64,000 bases of DNA, taken from Halopolyspora algeriensis. GTDB lineage: Bacteria > Actinomycetota > Actinomycetes > Mycobacteriales > Pseudonocardiaceae. The translations under genes were made by a program, and so were the position numbers. Of the stretch, positions 55,436 to 64,000 are shown piece after piece. The notes below the pieces were generated by a model. It saw only the letters and a program-made list of their open reading frames with translations, searched no databases and had not been told where the DNA came from. Location: NCBI RefSeq assembly GCF_003337235.1, contig NZ_QPJC01000012.1:98743-162742 (forward strand), written 5' to 3'. How positions within the stretch are numbered: position 1 is the stretch's first letter; each line of letters begins with the position of its first letter.

Positions 55436-55457
55436 GGTGATAGTGATACTAGCACCA
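55435..55457 (-). promoter_or_regulatory. Operator-promoter of the GntR gene
   Basis: TGGTGATAGT and ACTAGCACCA are inverted repeats (9 of 10 matching) with a 3-base spacer, overlapping a TAGTAT -10-like sequence directly before the GntR start. Fits YtrA-type repressor autoregulation. Confidence 0.6.
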
Positions 55458-55484
55458 TTAGCAGTGCTGGCAAGGCCCGAGCAC

Positions 55485-55527
55485 GAAAAAGACTCGGCGC
55501 CCACCCGCAGTGCGGATGGGCGCCGAG
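55485..55527 (-). terminator. Intrinsic terminator after the truncated toxin
   Basis: On the minus strand CTCGGCGCCCA pairs with TGGGCGCCGAG over 11 bases and is followed by a run of T (plus strand GAAAAAG). One of the few hairpins in the window with a T-run. Confidence 0.85.
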
Positions 55528-55538
55528 GAAAACAGGCA

Positions 55539-55622
55539 TCAGGCGTGCGCGATCTTCTCCGGAGCCGAACTCGGATCTTTCCGGGCACGCTTTGTCAGCA
55601 CGACCTCGTAGCGCCGGATCAC
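55539..55622 (-). pseudogene. Truncated RelE/ParE-type toxin
   Basis: GTG at 55622, overlapping the antitoxin stop, opens a 27-codon frame: V-I-R-R-Y-E-V-V-L-T-K-R-A-R-K-D and P-E-K-I-A-H-A, then a stop. This matches the first strand and helix of RelE-type toxins, which normally run ~85 residues. The remainder is missing; a terminator follows within 12 bases. Probably a decayed toxin. Confidence 0.7.
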
Positions 55623-55888
55623 CGCCGTTCGACCCCGAACTCGGCCATAACCTCGTCCAGAGGAACCGTTTCGCCACGGTCCAGCTCGGCTGTCCCCTCG
55701 GCAATGGCTGTCACAAGTTCAGGATCCGAGGCGACGGCCAGCGTCTCCTCCAGGGACTCCAGATATTCGGTCGAAACCACGGTGGCCACCGGCTCACCGT
55801 TGTGGGTCACGTCGATACGCCCCTCGGAAGAGGGAAGTTCGGCCACCACCTCCGAGAGCGGGCGCTGATCATCGGGAATCACCGTCAT
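55619..55888 (-). CDS. Phd/YefM-type antitoxin
   Basis: 89 residues. R-P-L-S-E-V-V-A-E-L, V-T-H-N-G-E-P-V-A-T-V-V and S-T-E-Y-L-E-S-L-E-E-T-L are the Phd/YefM family pattern; the C-terminal tail (D-E-V-M-A-E-F-G-V) would neutralise a RelE toxin. ATG at 55888. The toxin downstream is truncated, so this antitoxin is now likely orphan or regulates other targets. Confidence 0.88.
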   Translation of the reverse strand: MTVIPDDQRPLSEVVAELPSSEGRIDVTHNGEPVATVVSTEYLESLEETLAVASDPELVTAIAEGTAELDRGETVPLDEVMAEFGVERR

Positions 55889-55958
55889 GAGTGCAGTATG
55901 CCCGGACCACGCCCGATTTCCCAGTGCCCTGCGCCACGAACGTCCGTTCGGTGCAAGT

Positions 55959-55993
55959 GAAGGGGCTTGCCCTCCGAAGGCAAGCACCCCTTC
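55959..55993. terminator. Hairpin after asd
   Basis: GAAGGGG-CTTGCC pairs with GGCAAG-CA-CCCCTTC with a 2-base bulge, ten bases beyond the asd stop. Confidence 0.75.
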
Positions 55994-56002
55994 GCGGAAA
56001 GT

Positions 56003-57064
56003 TCAGTCCTGCACGAGCGTCTCGGCGATCTCGTAGGTGTTCAGCGCCGCCCCCTTGCGCAGGTTGTCGCCGCAGACGAAGAACTCCAGCGTGTTCGGGA
56101 AGTCCAGCGCCTGCCGCACCCGGCCCACATAGGTCGGGTCCGCGCCGACAACACCGGCCGGAGTCGGGAAGACCTCGCCCGCGGGGTCGTCCTGCAGCAC
56201 GATCGACGGGGCCGCCTCGAAGAGGCGATGGGCCTGCTCGACGGAGATCTCCCGCTCGAACACCGCGTGCACGGCCAGCGAGTGCGTCGTGACCACCGGA
56301 ACCCGCACGCAGGTCGCCGAGACCTTCAGCTCCGGGATGCCGAGGATCTTGCGGGACTCGTTGCGGACCTTGAGCTCCTCGGAGGTCCAGCCGTCGTCCT
56401 TGCGGGAGCCGCACCAGGGCACCACGTTCATCGCCAGCGGCGCCTTGAACGGGGTCTGCTCGGCCAGCAGGCCGGCGGCAGCGAGCGCCTCGGCGACATC
56501 ACCCGCGCGCTCCCCGACCTGCTTGCCCGCGACGGCGGCGATCTCCTCCTGGAGCCGGTCGATGCCTTCCTGCCCCGAACCGGAAGCCGCCTGGTACGAC
56601 GACACCACCAGCTCGCGCAGACCGAACTCGCGATGCAGGGCTCCGAGTGCCGTCATCATCGACAGGGTGGTGCAGTTCGGATTGGCGATGATGCCCTTCG
56701 GACGTTCGTGCACCCGGTCGGCATTGACCTCGGGCACCACCAACGGCACCTCGGGATCCATCCGGAACGCACCGGAATTGTCCACCGCGATCGCGCCGCG
56801 CTCGACCGCGACCGGGGCCCACTGCGCGGAGAGCTCGTCGGGCACGTCGAACATCGCGATGTCGACCCCGTCGAAGGCCTCCGGCGACAGCTCCACCACG
56901 GTGTGCTCGACGCCGCGCACGGTGATCTTCTTGCCCGCCGAGCGGGCCGAGGCGATCAGGCGGATCTCACCCCAGGGCACGTTCTCCCTGCTGTTCAGAA
57001 TGTCGATCATCACCGAGCCAACGGCTCCGGTGGCACCGACAATGGCCACGGTCGGCCCCGGCAT
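56003..57064 (-). CDS. asd: Aspartate-semialdehyde dehydrogenase
   Basis: 353 residues. NADP-binding G-A-T-G-A-V-G near the start, catalytic Cys in A-N-P-N-C-T-T-L, and [10 protein letters not shown] following. It makes aspartate semialdehyde for lysine, threonine, methionine and diaminopimelate. ATG at 57064 overlaps the ask stop (TGATG). Ordered ask-asd as in most actinobacteria. Confidence 0.96.
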   Translation of the reverse strand: MPGPTVAIVGATGAVGSVMIDILNSRENVPWGEIRLIASARSAGKKITVRGVEHTVVELSPEAFDGVDIAMFDVPDELSAQWAPVAVERGAIAVDNSGAFRMDPEVPLVVPEVNADRVHERPKGIIANPNCTTLSMMTALGALHREFGLRELVVSSYQAASGSGQEGIDRLQEEIAAVAGKQVGERAGDVAEALAAAGLLAEQTPFKAPLAMNVVPWCGSRKDDGWTSEELKVRNESRKILGIPELKVSATCVRVPVVTTHSLAVHAVFEREISVEQAHRLFEAAPSIVLQDDPAGEVFPTPAGVVGADPTYVGRVRQALDFPNTLEFFVCGDNLRKGAALNTYEIAETLVQD

Positions 57065-58329
57065 CAGCGACCACTCCCTGCGTAGACAACGGCCTGCTCA
57101 TCGCCACCGAGTTCGAAGGCGGCGTGCAGTGCACTGACGGCGTCCTCCAGCTGGGTGTCGCGAACCAGCACGGAGATACGGATTTCGGAGGTGTTGATGA
57201 TCTCGATGTTGACCCCGGCATCGAACAACGCCTCACAGAACGTCGCCGTCACCCCCGGATGCGAGCGCATGCCTGCGCCGACCAGCGAGACCTTGCCGAC
57301 GTGGTCGTCGTAGACGACCCGTTCGAAGCCGACCTCCTCGGAGATCTTCTCCAGTTCGGCGACCGCCTCGGCGCCATGGCTCCTGGAAACGGTGAAGGTG
57401 ACGTCGGTACGCCCCGAATCGGTGCTGGACACGTTCTGCAGCACCATGTCGATGTCGATCTCGGCGTCGGCGACCGCGCGGAAGATCTTTCCCGCGACGC
57501 CGGGCTCGTCCGGCACACCGCGCACGGTGACCTTTGCTTCCGACCGGTCGTGGGCCACGCCGGTGATCATCGCCTGTTCCACGGGAAGGTCCTCCACTGA
57601 GCCGGACACGATGGTTCCGGACTTGGGTGAGTAGGAAGAGCGGACATGCAACGGCACGCCGTAGCGGCGGGCGTACTCCACCGCCCGCAGGTGCAACACC
57701 TTCGCGCCGGTGGCCGCCAGTTCCAGCATCTCCTCGTAGGTGACGCGGTCGAGATGCCTGGCATCCGGGGCGATTCGCGGATCCGCCGTGTACACACCGT
57801 CGACGTCGGTGTAGATCTCGCACACATCGGCGTTCATCGCGGCAGCCACCGCCACGGCCGTGGTGTCCGAGCCACCACGGCCGAGCGTGGTGATGTCCTT
57901 GTTGTCCTGGCTTACTCCTTGGAAGCCGGCGACCATGACGACCTGTCCCTCGTCGAGTGCCTCCTGCACCCGGCCGGGGGTGACGTCGATGATCCGGGCG
58001 TTCTGATGTGCCGAGGTGGTGATCACACCGGCCTGCGAGCCGGAGAACGAGCGCGCCTGCGCACCGAGCGACTCGATCGCCATCGCCACCAGGGCGTTGG
58101 AGATGCGCTCACCGGCGGTCAGCAGCATGTCGAGTTCGCGCTCCGGAGGAGCCGGATTCACTTGCTGGGCGAGGTCGAGCAGCTCGTCGGTGGTGTCTCC
58201 CATGGCGGAGCACACGACGACCACGTCGTTGCCTGCCTTGCGAGTCTCGACGATGCGTTCGGCGACTCGTTTGATTCGATCAGCACTCTCGAGAGAGGAA
58301 CCGCCGTACTTCTGGACGACGAGCGCCAC
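57064..58329 (-). CDS. ask: Aspartate kinase
   Basis: 421 residues. N-terminal kinase motif [20 protein letters not shown] near 150, and two C-terminal ACT domains (~265-340, ~345-415) for feedback control by lysine and threonine. The ACT part may be made separately from an internal start, as in Corynebacterium. GTG at 58329 with GGAGG ten bases upstream; a TTG three codons earlier overlaps that site. Gives the entry step of the aspartate pathway with asd. Confidence 0.95.
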   Translation of the reverse strand: MALVVQKYGGSSLESADRIKRVAERIVETRKAGNDVVVVCSAMGDTTDELLDLAQQVNPAPPERELDMLLTAGERISNALVAMAIESLGAQARSFSGSQAGVITTSAHQNARIIDVTPGRVQEALDEGQVVMVAGFQGVSQDNKDITTLGRGGSDTTAVAVAAAMNADVCEIYTDVDGVYTADPRIAPDARHLDRVTYEEMLELAATGAKVLHLRAVEYARRYGVPLHVRSSYSPKSGTIVSGSVEDLPVEQAMITGVAHDRSEAKVTVRGVPDEPGVAGKIFRAVADAEIDIDMVLQNVSSTDSGRTDVTFTVSRSHGAEAVAELEKISEEVGFERVVYDDHVGKVSLVGAGMRSHPGVTATFCEALFDAGVNIEIINTSEIRISVLVRDTQLEDAVSALHAAFELGGDEQAVVYAGSGR

Positions 58330-58733
58330 GTGTAACAAACCTCCTCGAGCCGTGCGGACGTCCCGGGCGCGAGTGCCCCGCGCTGACTGCCGGGAGAGAT
58401 GAAGCCACCGACTCGATCAACGCCTGCATTCCGGCACCGCATCGGCGGCTCCACGACCGGCGGAAGGGCAGCGTCGATTCGCTCCCGCGGCGGGTACGAA
58501 CACCCGCCCGATCACGACCGAAGCGACTGCTCCCGAGGAGCATCCACGAGTCTCCTCCCGTGCACGTCCTCCAACAGTTGCCCACTTGAGGTGCCCTCTA
58601 CCAAGTCGCTCCGCTGCCAGACCAGGGTACCGAATCGTCACCGCCCTGACCCATCCCCATTCGGGGCGGCTAACCTGCGATGCCGGGTTGTCGACACCGC
58701 CGAGCAGGTTGTCCGCAGCGGAAAGGGAGCAGG
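58330..58733. other. Intergenic region between ask and the mannosyltransferase gene
   Basis: About 400 bases between divergent genes. Contains the ask ribosome-binding site and a GC-rich leader, with no gene, riboswitch or strong hairpin that I can support. Readings on both strands look non-coding. No lysine riboswitch elements recognised. Confidence 0.5.
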
Positions 58734-59984
58734 TTGTCCACCATCCCCGGAGCGACCGGTCCGATGCGCCCCGACGTTCAGGATACGGGTGCTGCGCACC
58801 GGAAGCAGGGTGCGCGCGGGTCGCTGCGGCGGATCCGTTCGTCGCCGGCGCACCATCACGAAATCCTGCTCTTCCTGGCGCCGGCTGTGGTGTATCTCTC
58901 GGTCCGGTCTTTCGGACTGGTGGTGCTCACCTTGCTGTCGGCGGCCAACGACCAGTCGGTGTCCGGAAACCTGTACTCCTGGGATGCCCAGTGGTACCTG
59001 GAGATCGCCACGAACGGCTACGACGGCGTCGACCCGAGCATGGTCGACGGCTTCGGCAACCGGTCCTCGGAGACCCCACTGGCCTTCTTTCCCGGATACC
59101 CGCTGCTCATCCGCCTGTTCACCGTGATTCCAGGGCTCGGCCCACCCGGCGCGGCCATCACCGCGACGCTCGTGGCAGGCGTGATCTGCGCGTACGGGCT
59201 GGCTCGGCTGGGGCGCCGAATCAGCGGTTCGCACGGAACCGGACTGCTGTTCGTGGCGCTGTTCGCCGCCGCCCCCATGTCGGTCGTACTGCTGATGCCC
59301 TACACCGAGGCAGTGTTCTGTGCGCTGTCCGTGTGGGCGCTGGTCGGCGTGCTCGAACGGAGATGGCTGCTTGCGGGCCTGTGCTGCGCGGCAGCCGGAC
59401 TCGTGCGCCCCACGGCCGCCGCCCTGATCGCCGTGGTCGGGCTGGCTGCCCTCATCGCCGTCGTTCGGCGGCGCGAGGCCCGACGCAGCCCGCTGCCGTG
59501 GCTGGCGATGCTGCTCGCACCGTCCGGGATGCTGGCCTACCTCGGCTGGGTGGCAGCCCGGACCGGCGACCTCAACGGGTATTTCGAACTGCAACAGCGG
59601 GGCTGGTCCTCGGCCTTCGACGGCGGTCTGACCACCCTGCGATTCGCGCTCGAAACGCTGTCGACGGACAAGTCGGTGCTCGAAACGTTCACCGTGTGGA
59701 TCGTGCTGGCCGCGGTGGTGCTGATGGTGCTGTGCGTACGTCACCGGCTGCCCTGGCCGCTGGTGCTGTTCGCGTTGCTGGTGCTCGTGCTGGATCTGGG
59801 CTCCGACGGCCTGATGTACTCGAAAGTTCGGCTGATGCTGCCCGCCTTCCCGCTGCTGTTGCCGGTCGCGCTCGGACTGTCGAACAGGCGCACCACGACA
59901 GCCGTGGCCACGACCGCGCTCCTGGTGTGCTTCGGCACCTGGTTCGGCGCCTACTCACTCACCGCCTGGCCGTACGCGATGTAG
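58734..59984 (+). CDS. GPI18/PIG-V-like integral membrane glycosyltransferase
   Basis: 416 residues, about 10-12 membrane helices. The first loop has S-W-D-A-Q-W-Y-L-E-I-A-T-N-G-Y, and F-F-P-G-Y-P-L-L follows, both typical of the PIG-V mannosyltransferase group that uses a polyprenyl-phosphate sugar on the outer face. TTG at 58734 (GGGAG upstream) is chosen; an ATG at 58764 is possible. Acceptor unknown; lipoglycan or protein glycosylation are candidates. Confidence 0.82.
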   Translation: MSTIPGATGPMRPDVQDTGAAHRKQGARGSLRRIRSSPAHHHEILLFLAPAVVYLSVRSFGLVVLTLLSAANDQSVSGNLYSWDAQWYLEIATNGYDGVDPSMVDGFGNRSSETPLAFFPGYPLLIRLFTVIPGLGPPGAAITATLVAGVICAYGLARLGRRISGSHGTGLLFVALFAAAPMSVVLLMPYTEAVFCALSVWALVGVLERRWLLAGLCCAAAGLVRPTAAALIAVVGLAALIAVVRRREARRSPLPWLAMLLAPSGMLAYLGWVAARTGDLNGYFELQQRGWSSAFDGGLTTLRFALETLSTDKSVLETFTVWIVLAAVVLMVLCVRHRLPWPLVLFALLVLVLDLGSDGLMYSKVRLMLPAFPLLLPVALGLSNRRTTTAVATTALLVCFGTWFGAYSLTAWPYAM

Positions 59985-59996
59985 CGGGTGCACGGA

Positions 59997-60047
59997 CCGG
60001 CTCGGGCAGCAGTGCGGGTGGCGGAACCTCCGGCGTCGCCTCGCTGC
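59997..60047. repeat. Dispersed repeat, copy 2
   Basis: Inverted relative to copy 1 (8478-8537): TGCGGGTGGCGGAACCTCCGG with CGCCTCGCTGCG. The flanking intergenic stretch (59985-60220) has no gene. A 14-base palindrome TGCCTTGCAAGGCA at 60090-60103 lies nearby. Confidence 0.6.
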
Positions 60048-60220
60048 GTCGGGCCTCTGTTGAGCATGTCGGTACGCGGCGAGAGACTCTGCCTTGCAAG
60101 GCATCCATCCGAGGCACCGGAGGTGGTCATCCTGCTCGAAGTGATCGCTCGTGCCGATGGATGAAAGGATAACGACACACCGGATCAGCTACGCAGGTCA
60201 CAATAATCCGAGGAGGCCTT

Positions 60221-60808
60221 GTGAAGCCCGCCGATACATCGGTCCCGCTGCACCCGTTGCTGGCCGAGCGCTGGAGCCCGCGCGGTCTGGACCCGGACGT
60301 GGAACTGACCGACAAGCAGTTCACCGCGCTGTTCGAGGCCGCACGATGGGCACCGTCCTGGGGCAACACCCAGCCGGCCCGCTACATCGCCGGACGGCGC
60401 GGTGACGAGACGTTCACGCGTATCCACGAAACGCTCTCCCGCGGCAACCACGGCTGGGCCGCGAACGCCGCGGCGCTGGCCATCGGCGTGGCACAACTGG
60501 TCAACGACGAGGGCGAAACGATGCCCTACGGCGAATACGGGCTCGGACTGGCCAGCGAGAACCTGGTGTTGCAGGCGGTTTCGGAGGGACTCGTGGCACA
60601 CCAGATGGCCGGATTCGACCGGGAAGCCGCCCGCACCGCGTTCGCCGTACCGGACGGGTTCGAACCGCTGGTGGCGATCGCCGTCGGGGGGCAGGGTCCG
60701 ATCGAGAACCTGCCGGAGAAGCTGCAGGAGAAGGAATCGGCTCCCCGCCTGCGGAAGTCACTGTCCGAGATCGTGTTCAGCGGTTCCTGGGGATCGCCGA
60801 CCTTCTGA
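60221..60808 (+). CDS. Nitroreductase family protein
   Basis: 195 residues. FMN-binding N-terminus with R-W-S-P-R-G, R-W-A-P-S-W-G-N-T-Q-P-A-R and G-L-A-S-E-N-L-V-L-Q-A pattern of the nitroreductase fold. GTG with GGAGG upstream. The last 19 residues and the stop lie in an exact 93-bp tandem duplication, so a second copy of the 3' end follows in non-coding sequence. NAD(P)H-dependent reductase; substrate unknown. Confidence 0.9.
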   Translation: MKPADTSVPLHPLLAERWSPRGLDPDVELTDKQFTALFEAARWAPSWGNTQPARYIAGRRGDETFTRIHETLSRGNHGWAANAAALAIGVAQLVNDEGETMPYGEYGLGLASENLVLQAVSEGLVAHQMAGFDREAARTAFAVPDGFEPLVAIAVGGQGPIENLPEKLQEKESAPRLRKSLSEIVFSGSWGSPTF

Positions 60809-60936
60809 GTGCTCCGGCCGGAGTCGGCCTCCCCACGGACCAAGCGGAAGTCACTGTCCGAGATCGTGTTCAGCGGTTCCTGGGGATCGCCGACCTTCTG
60901 AGTGCTCCGGCCGGAGTCGGCCTCCCCACGGACCAA
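60751..60936. repeat. Exact 93-bp tandem duplication over the nitroreductase 3' end
   Basis: The 93 bases at 60751-60843 recur without change at 60844-60936. The first copy codes for the final residues and the stop (gene ends 60808); both carry the palindrome CTCCGGCCGGAG. The second copy lies after the stop and is non-coding. The identity suggests a recent slippage or duplication event, or an assembly artefact. Confidence 0.95.
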
Positions 60937-60994
60937 GTGGCATTCTCTCGCAATATCGTTACTTACCGTGGCGTAATGCGATAGTAGTTCACCC

Positions 60995-62182
60995 GTGCGG
61001 ATGAAAACGACGACGAGAGTGGCCGCGGCAGCGCTCGATCAGCAGGACGTGCTGGCGAGCCTGCGCGAGCGGTACGACCTGCACCCCGACGTGATCCGTC
61101 TCGACGGCAACAGCGTGGGACCACTGTCCCGGGTGGCACCGGCGCGGCCACCCACGTCCGCCGAGCACCCTCGGTTCGCCCCTCCGGGCCCGGCTCGCCC
61201 GGACCACGACCGGTATCTCGAGATGCAGCAGGCCACCGAGCGCCTCGCACCGCTCGTGGGGGCCGATCCCGCCGAGATCGGCCTCACCGACTCCACCTCG
61301 ATGAGCCTGTTCCGGGCACTGCTCACGGCCGCCGACCTCCGCTCCGACCGGCCGGTCCTGCTGCTGGGACAGGACTGCTTTTCGACCGACCGCTACCTCG
61401 CTCGCTCGGTGGCCGACTTCACCGGCCGTGACCTCGTCCTGCTGGAGCGCTTGCGGGACCTGCCGGACAAGCTCGACGCCAGGGTCGCCGTGGTGGCTCT
61501 GTCGCACACGGACACGGTCTCGGGCACCGTCCGGGACTCGGCGGCGATCACCGCCGAGATCCACCGGGCGGGCGCACTCGCGCTGTGGGAGCTGAGCCAC
61601 TCGGCAGGGGCCTTGCACGTGGACCTGCATGCGTGGGAGGCCGACTTCGCCATCGGGTGCGGGGACAAATACCTGGGCGGAGGGCATACCGCTCCGGCGT
61701 ACTCCTTCGTGGCGCGGCGGCACCACGCCGATGTGCACCGCGCGCTCCCGAACAGGGACGGATCCGGCGGCGCGGACGTGCTCGATCCACCGGCCATGGA
61801 CGTCGCGGCCTCGCCGATGCAGTCGATCTCCGGATTTCACGAAGGCCTGGCCGCGCTGGAAGGCGTCTCCACCTCGACACTGGAGGCCAAGACCTCGGGG
61901 CTGATCACGTTGTTCCTGGCACGAGTGAACCGCAGTCCCGACACCGGGGTGGACGTGCTCGGTCCTTCGCGGGGAAGCAGACGAGGCACCCAGCTGTCCC
62001 TGCGCCACCGGCACGCCCGGTACCTCGCGCAATCCATGTTCGCCCGCGGGGTACTCCTCGACTTCCTCGAGCCGGACATCCTCCGACTCGGTTTCGCGCC
62101 CTCGTGGCTGCGCTACGTCGACGTCTGGGAAGCGGCCGAAGCGCTCAACGAAGCCCTCGACGAGGTCACCCGCTACGCGTAA
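60995..62182 (+). CDS. Kynureninase-like aminotransferase class V-fold enzyme
   Basis: 395 residues. I-R-L-D-G-N-S-V-G-P-L-S at the start, D-S-T-S-M-S-L-F-R, W-E-L-S-H-S-A-G-A-L-H-V-D and the PLP lysine in G-C-G-D-K-Y-L-G-G-G (canonical Tyr before Lys replaced by Asp). A loop usually holding conserved tryptophans (~45-75) is Pro/Arg-rich here. GTG at 60995 is preceded by TAGTAG and a TTAC-N6-GTAA repeat (60963-60976). May be a diverged kynureninase; no other kynurenine gene is nearby. Confidence 0.78.
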   Translation: MRMKTTTRVAAAALDQQDVLASLRERYDLHPDVIRLDGNSVGPLSRVAPARPPTSAEHPRFAPPGPARPDHDRYLEMQQATERLAPLVGADPAEIGLTDSTSMSLFRALLTAADLRSDRPVLLLGQDCFSTDRYLARSVADFTGRDLVLLERLRDLPDKLDARVAVVALSHTDTVSGTVRDSAAITAEIHRAGALALWELSHSAGALHVDLHAWEADFAIGCGDKYLGGGHTAPAYSFVARRHHADVHRALPNRDGSGGADVLDPPAMDVAASPMQSISGFHEGLAALEGVSTSTLEAKTSGLITLFLARVNRSPDTGVDVLGPSRGSRRGTQLSLRHRHARYLAQSMFARGVLLDFLEPDILRLGFAPSWLRYVDVWEAAEALNEALDEVTRYA

Positions 62183-62221
62183 TCGACGACCGGAGGGCAC
62201 CGGGAGTGCGACCTCACGGCT

Positions 62222-62410
62222 CTACCGTCCCGACTTCGGCATCAGGATCCACAGTCCCAGGTAGAGCAGGATCTGGGGTCCCGGCAGCACCAGCGAGAGC
62301 ACGAAGGCGAGCCGGACCAGCCCCACACTCAGCCCGAAGCGGTTGGCGAGGCCCGCGCACACACCCGCGATCATCGCTTCGTGGCGCGGGCGGACAAGAG
62401 TACTGGTCAT
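62222..62410 (-). CDS. PspC domain membrane protein
   Basis: 62 residues. The PspC hallmark G-V-C-A-G-L-A-N-R-F-G-L is followed by one long hydrophobic helix (L-V-R-L-A-F-V-L-S-L-V-L-P-G-P-Q-I-L-L-Y) and a short basic tail. ATG at 62410. Envelope-stress-associated family; function here unknown. Confidence 0.9.
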   Translation of the reverse strand: MTSTLVRPRHEAMIAGVCAGLANRFGLSVGLVRLAFVLSLVLPGPQILLYLGLWILMPKSGR

Positions 62411-62456
62411 GCCAGCGTGGTACCCGCGAACACGCGGTGTGCAAACGGGCTCGCGA

Positions 62457-62894
62457 TCAACCGAGCGTGCGGATGATCTTGACCGCCAAGGAGGTGACAA
62501 CCAGCCAGAAGAGCGCCGCGAGACCGTAGTTGACCAGCACGTCGAGCTTGGGGTCGCCGGGCTGCGGGAAGAGGTTCTGAAAGCCCAGCGCCAGCGGATC
62601 CGCCCAGCCCGCCACGAAACGGGTGATCCCGTTGTCCGGATTCGCACCACCCACGGTGAGCACGACGTGCGCCGTCAGGATCACCGCCGCGAGAGTGCCC
62701 ACCCAGCGCACCACGGTCGTGATCACTTCCACGGCACGGGCACGGGCCCTGGCGAAGTCGTACGACGACTTGCGCCTGCGACGTCCCGTCACAGGTTCCT
62801 GCTCACTGCTGTGCTCGTCATGCGTGCTTCTGTCGACTGCCTGTTGCTCACTCGTGTGCCCGGTTCTCGCCGATCTCCCCGTGTCCTCGGACAT
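62457..62894 (-). CDS. Integral membrane hypothetical protein
   Basis: 145 residues. A polar, Arg/Ser-rich N-terminus (~1-50) precedes a long helix (~55-80), and further hydrophobic segments follow (~122-140). Family not recognised. ATG at 62894. Transcribed with, or close to, the PspC gene; both are divergent from leuA. Confidence 0.7.
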   Translation of the reverse strand: MSEDTGRSARTGHTSEQQAVDRSTHDEHSSEQEPVTGRRRRKSSYDFARARARAVEVITTVVRWVGTLAAVILTAHVVLTVGGANPDNGITRFVAGWADPLALGFQNLFPQPGDPKLDVLVNYGLAALFWLVVTSLAVKIIRTLG

Positions 62895-63049
62895 ACCGAG
62901 AAGTGTGGCACGTCACCACCCCGGAAAACTACTGTCGGGTAGCAAAGGATTTCAGCAAATGCAGCCGGTGAGCAACCCGCGGCACTCGCTTCGCGCCCGC
63001 CGTGACCAGTACCTTCGCTCACACCGCGTCCAGTATGCGGACAGTGTGG

Positions 63050-63080
63050 TTGCGTCGAGTACGGACCGTAGCGCTAGCCT
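63050..63080 (+). promoter_or_regulatory. Promoter of the leuA leader
   Basis: TTGCGT (63050-63055) and TAGCCT (63075-63080), spacing 19. The GTG of a leader peptide begins six bases later, so the RNA probably starts at or next to this codon. Confidence 0.55.
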
Positions 63081-63086
63081 GGGGTC

Positions 63087-63134
63087 GTGGCACGCGCCCT
63101 CCTCCTGCTTCGCCGCCGCGACGGGGTCTGTTAG
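63087..63134 (+). CDS. Leucine leader peptide of leuA
   Basis: Sixteen-codon frame GTG to TAG: V-A-R-A-L-L-L-L-R-R-R-D-G-V-C. Four consecutive Leu codons (CTC CTC CTG CTT) followed by three Arg. Leaderless start six bases after TAGCCT. Stalling at the Leu codons when leucyl-tRNA is scarce would free downstream RNA to refold. Leader-peptide attenuation of leuA is described for actinobacteria; this copy is read directly from sequence. Confidence 0.75.
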   Translation: MARALLLLRRRDGVC

Positions 63135-63170
63135 ACCGGCCCCTCGTCGCGGGGTTCGAACGCGCCGGTC
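63116..63170 (+). promoter_or_regulatory. Attenuator hairpins of leuA
   Basis: Two exclusive pairings share the CCCCTCGTCGCGG segment (63140-63152). Structure A pairs CCGCGACGGGG (63116-63126) with it. Structure B pairs GACCGGC (63134-63140) with GCCGGTC (63164-63170), with inner CCCC/GGGG. B is followed by GTGACGTTTT, a terminator-like end. A GGTCT-GTT-AGACC stem also overlaps the leader stop. The assignment of terminator and antiterminator is inference. Confidence 0.6.
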
Positions 63171-63174
63171 GTGA

Positions 63175-64000
<826 letters not shown>

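Noticed and set aside
58330-58733. Lysine riboswitch upstream of ask
   Set aside because: No recognisable riboswitch core or terminator; only a GC-rich leader is seen.
60995-62182. Full kynurenine-pathway operon
   Set aside because: Only the kynureninase-like gene is present; no tryptophan dioxygenase or formamidase nearby.

Overview
The window is high-GC actinobacterial DNA, most likely from the Pseudonocardiales (an Actinopolyspora- or Saccharopolyspora-like organism). The evidence is the GTG/TTG-rich starts, many leaderless genes, WhiB and XRE/DUF397 regulators, and long blocks syntenic with the Mycobacterium tuberculosis chromosome. The placement rests on gene content only. No integrase, phage structural gene, insertion sequence or CRISPR array was seen.

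Layout. 1-2.6 kb: an XRE/DUF5753-DUF397 regulator pair, divergent from five small hypothetical genes (two zinc-ribbon-like). 2.9-10.4 kb: a small membrane protein, an ECF sigma factor with a membrane partner, a VOC protein, an aromatic-acid MFS transporter divergent from a LysR regulator, a nucleoside hydrolase and a degenerate Fic-like protein. 10.6-34.1 kb: a block matching the M. tuberculosis Rv3667-Rv3683 neighbourhood: acs, (nhaA), a DUF1469 membrane protein, marP, a CoA-type NUDIX hydrolase, a TlpA-like thioredoxin, nth, a small membrane protein, crp, a metallo-beta-lactamase-fold hydrolase, RidA, DUF4177, two ArsA-like ATPases, whiB4, ponA2 and a metallophosphoesterase. Interspersed lineage-specific genes are an MFS exporter, an orphan antitoxin, a second NUDIX and an undescribed paralogous pair. 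The theme is acid, redox and cell-envelope homeostasis under cAMP-receptor control.

34.2-41.5 kb: tRNA-Pro(CGG), an S9 peptidase, a Crp-like operon with DUF1059 and a ferredoxin-fold protein, an old-yellow-enzyme reductase, dps, an FMN reductase and an HSL-type esterase. 41.5-50.2 kb: a complete isoniazid-inducible (ini) gene set: an IniR-like ATPase/LuxR regulator and a degenerate Hsp70-like membrane protein on the minus strand, divergent from iniB, iniA and iniC, with repeated sites in the shared promoter. 50.3-55.9 kb: a furA-katA operon with an operator-like site, an FGGY sugar kinase, a YtrA-type GntR regulator with a DUF1648 membrane protein, and a Phd-type antitoxin followed by a truncated toxin. 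56-64 kb: asd-ask, a GPI18/PIG-V-like mannosyltransferase, a nitroreductase whose 3' end carries an exact 93-bp tandem duplication, a kynureninase-like enzyme, a PspC protein, a membrane protein, and leuA (cut by the window end), preceded by a leaderless leucine leader peptide and alternative hairpins that look like a ribosome-mediated attenuator.

Most genes are ordinary core or lineage genes. The points most worth a second look are the leuA attenuator, the ini locus with its repeats and odd Hsp70, the exact tandem duplication, the degenerate Fic-like protein next to acs, the undescribed paralogous pair at 23.6-25.5 kb, the truncated toxin, and the hairpin and operator array before the MFS gene at 20 kb.
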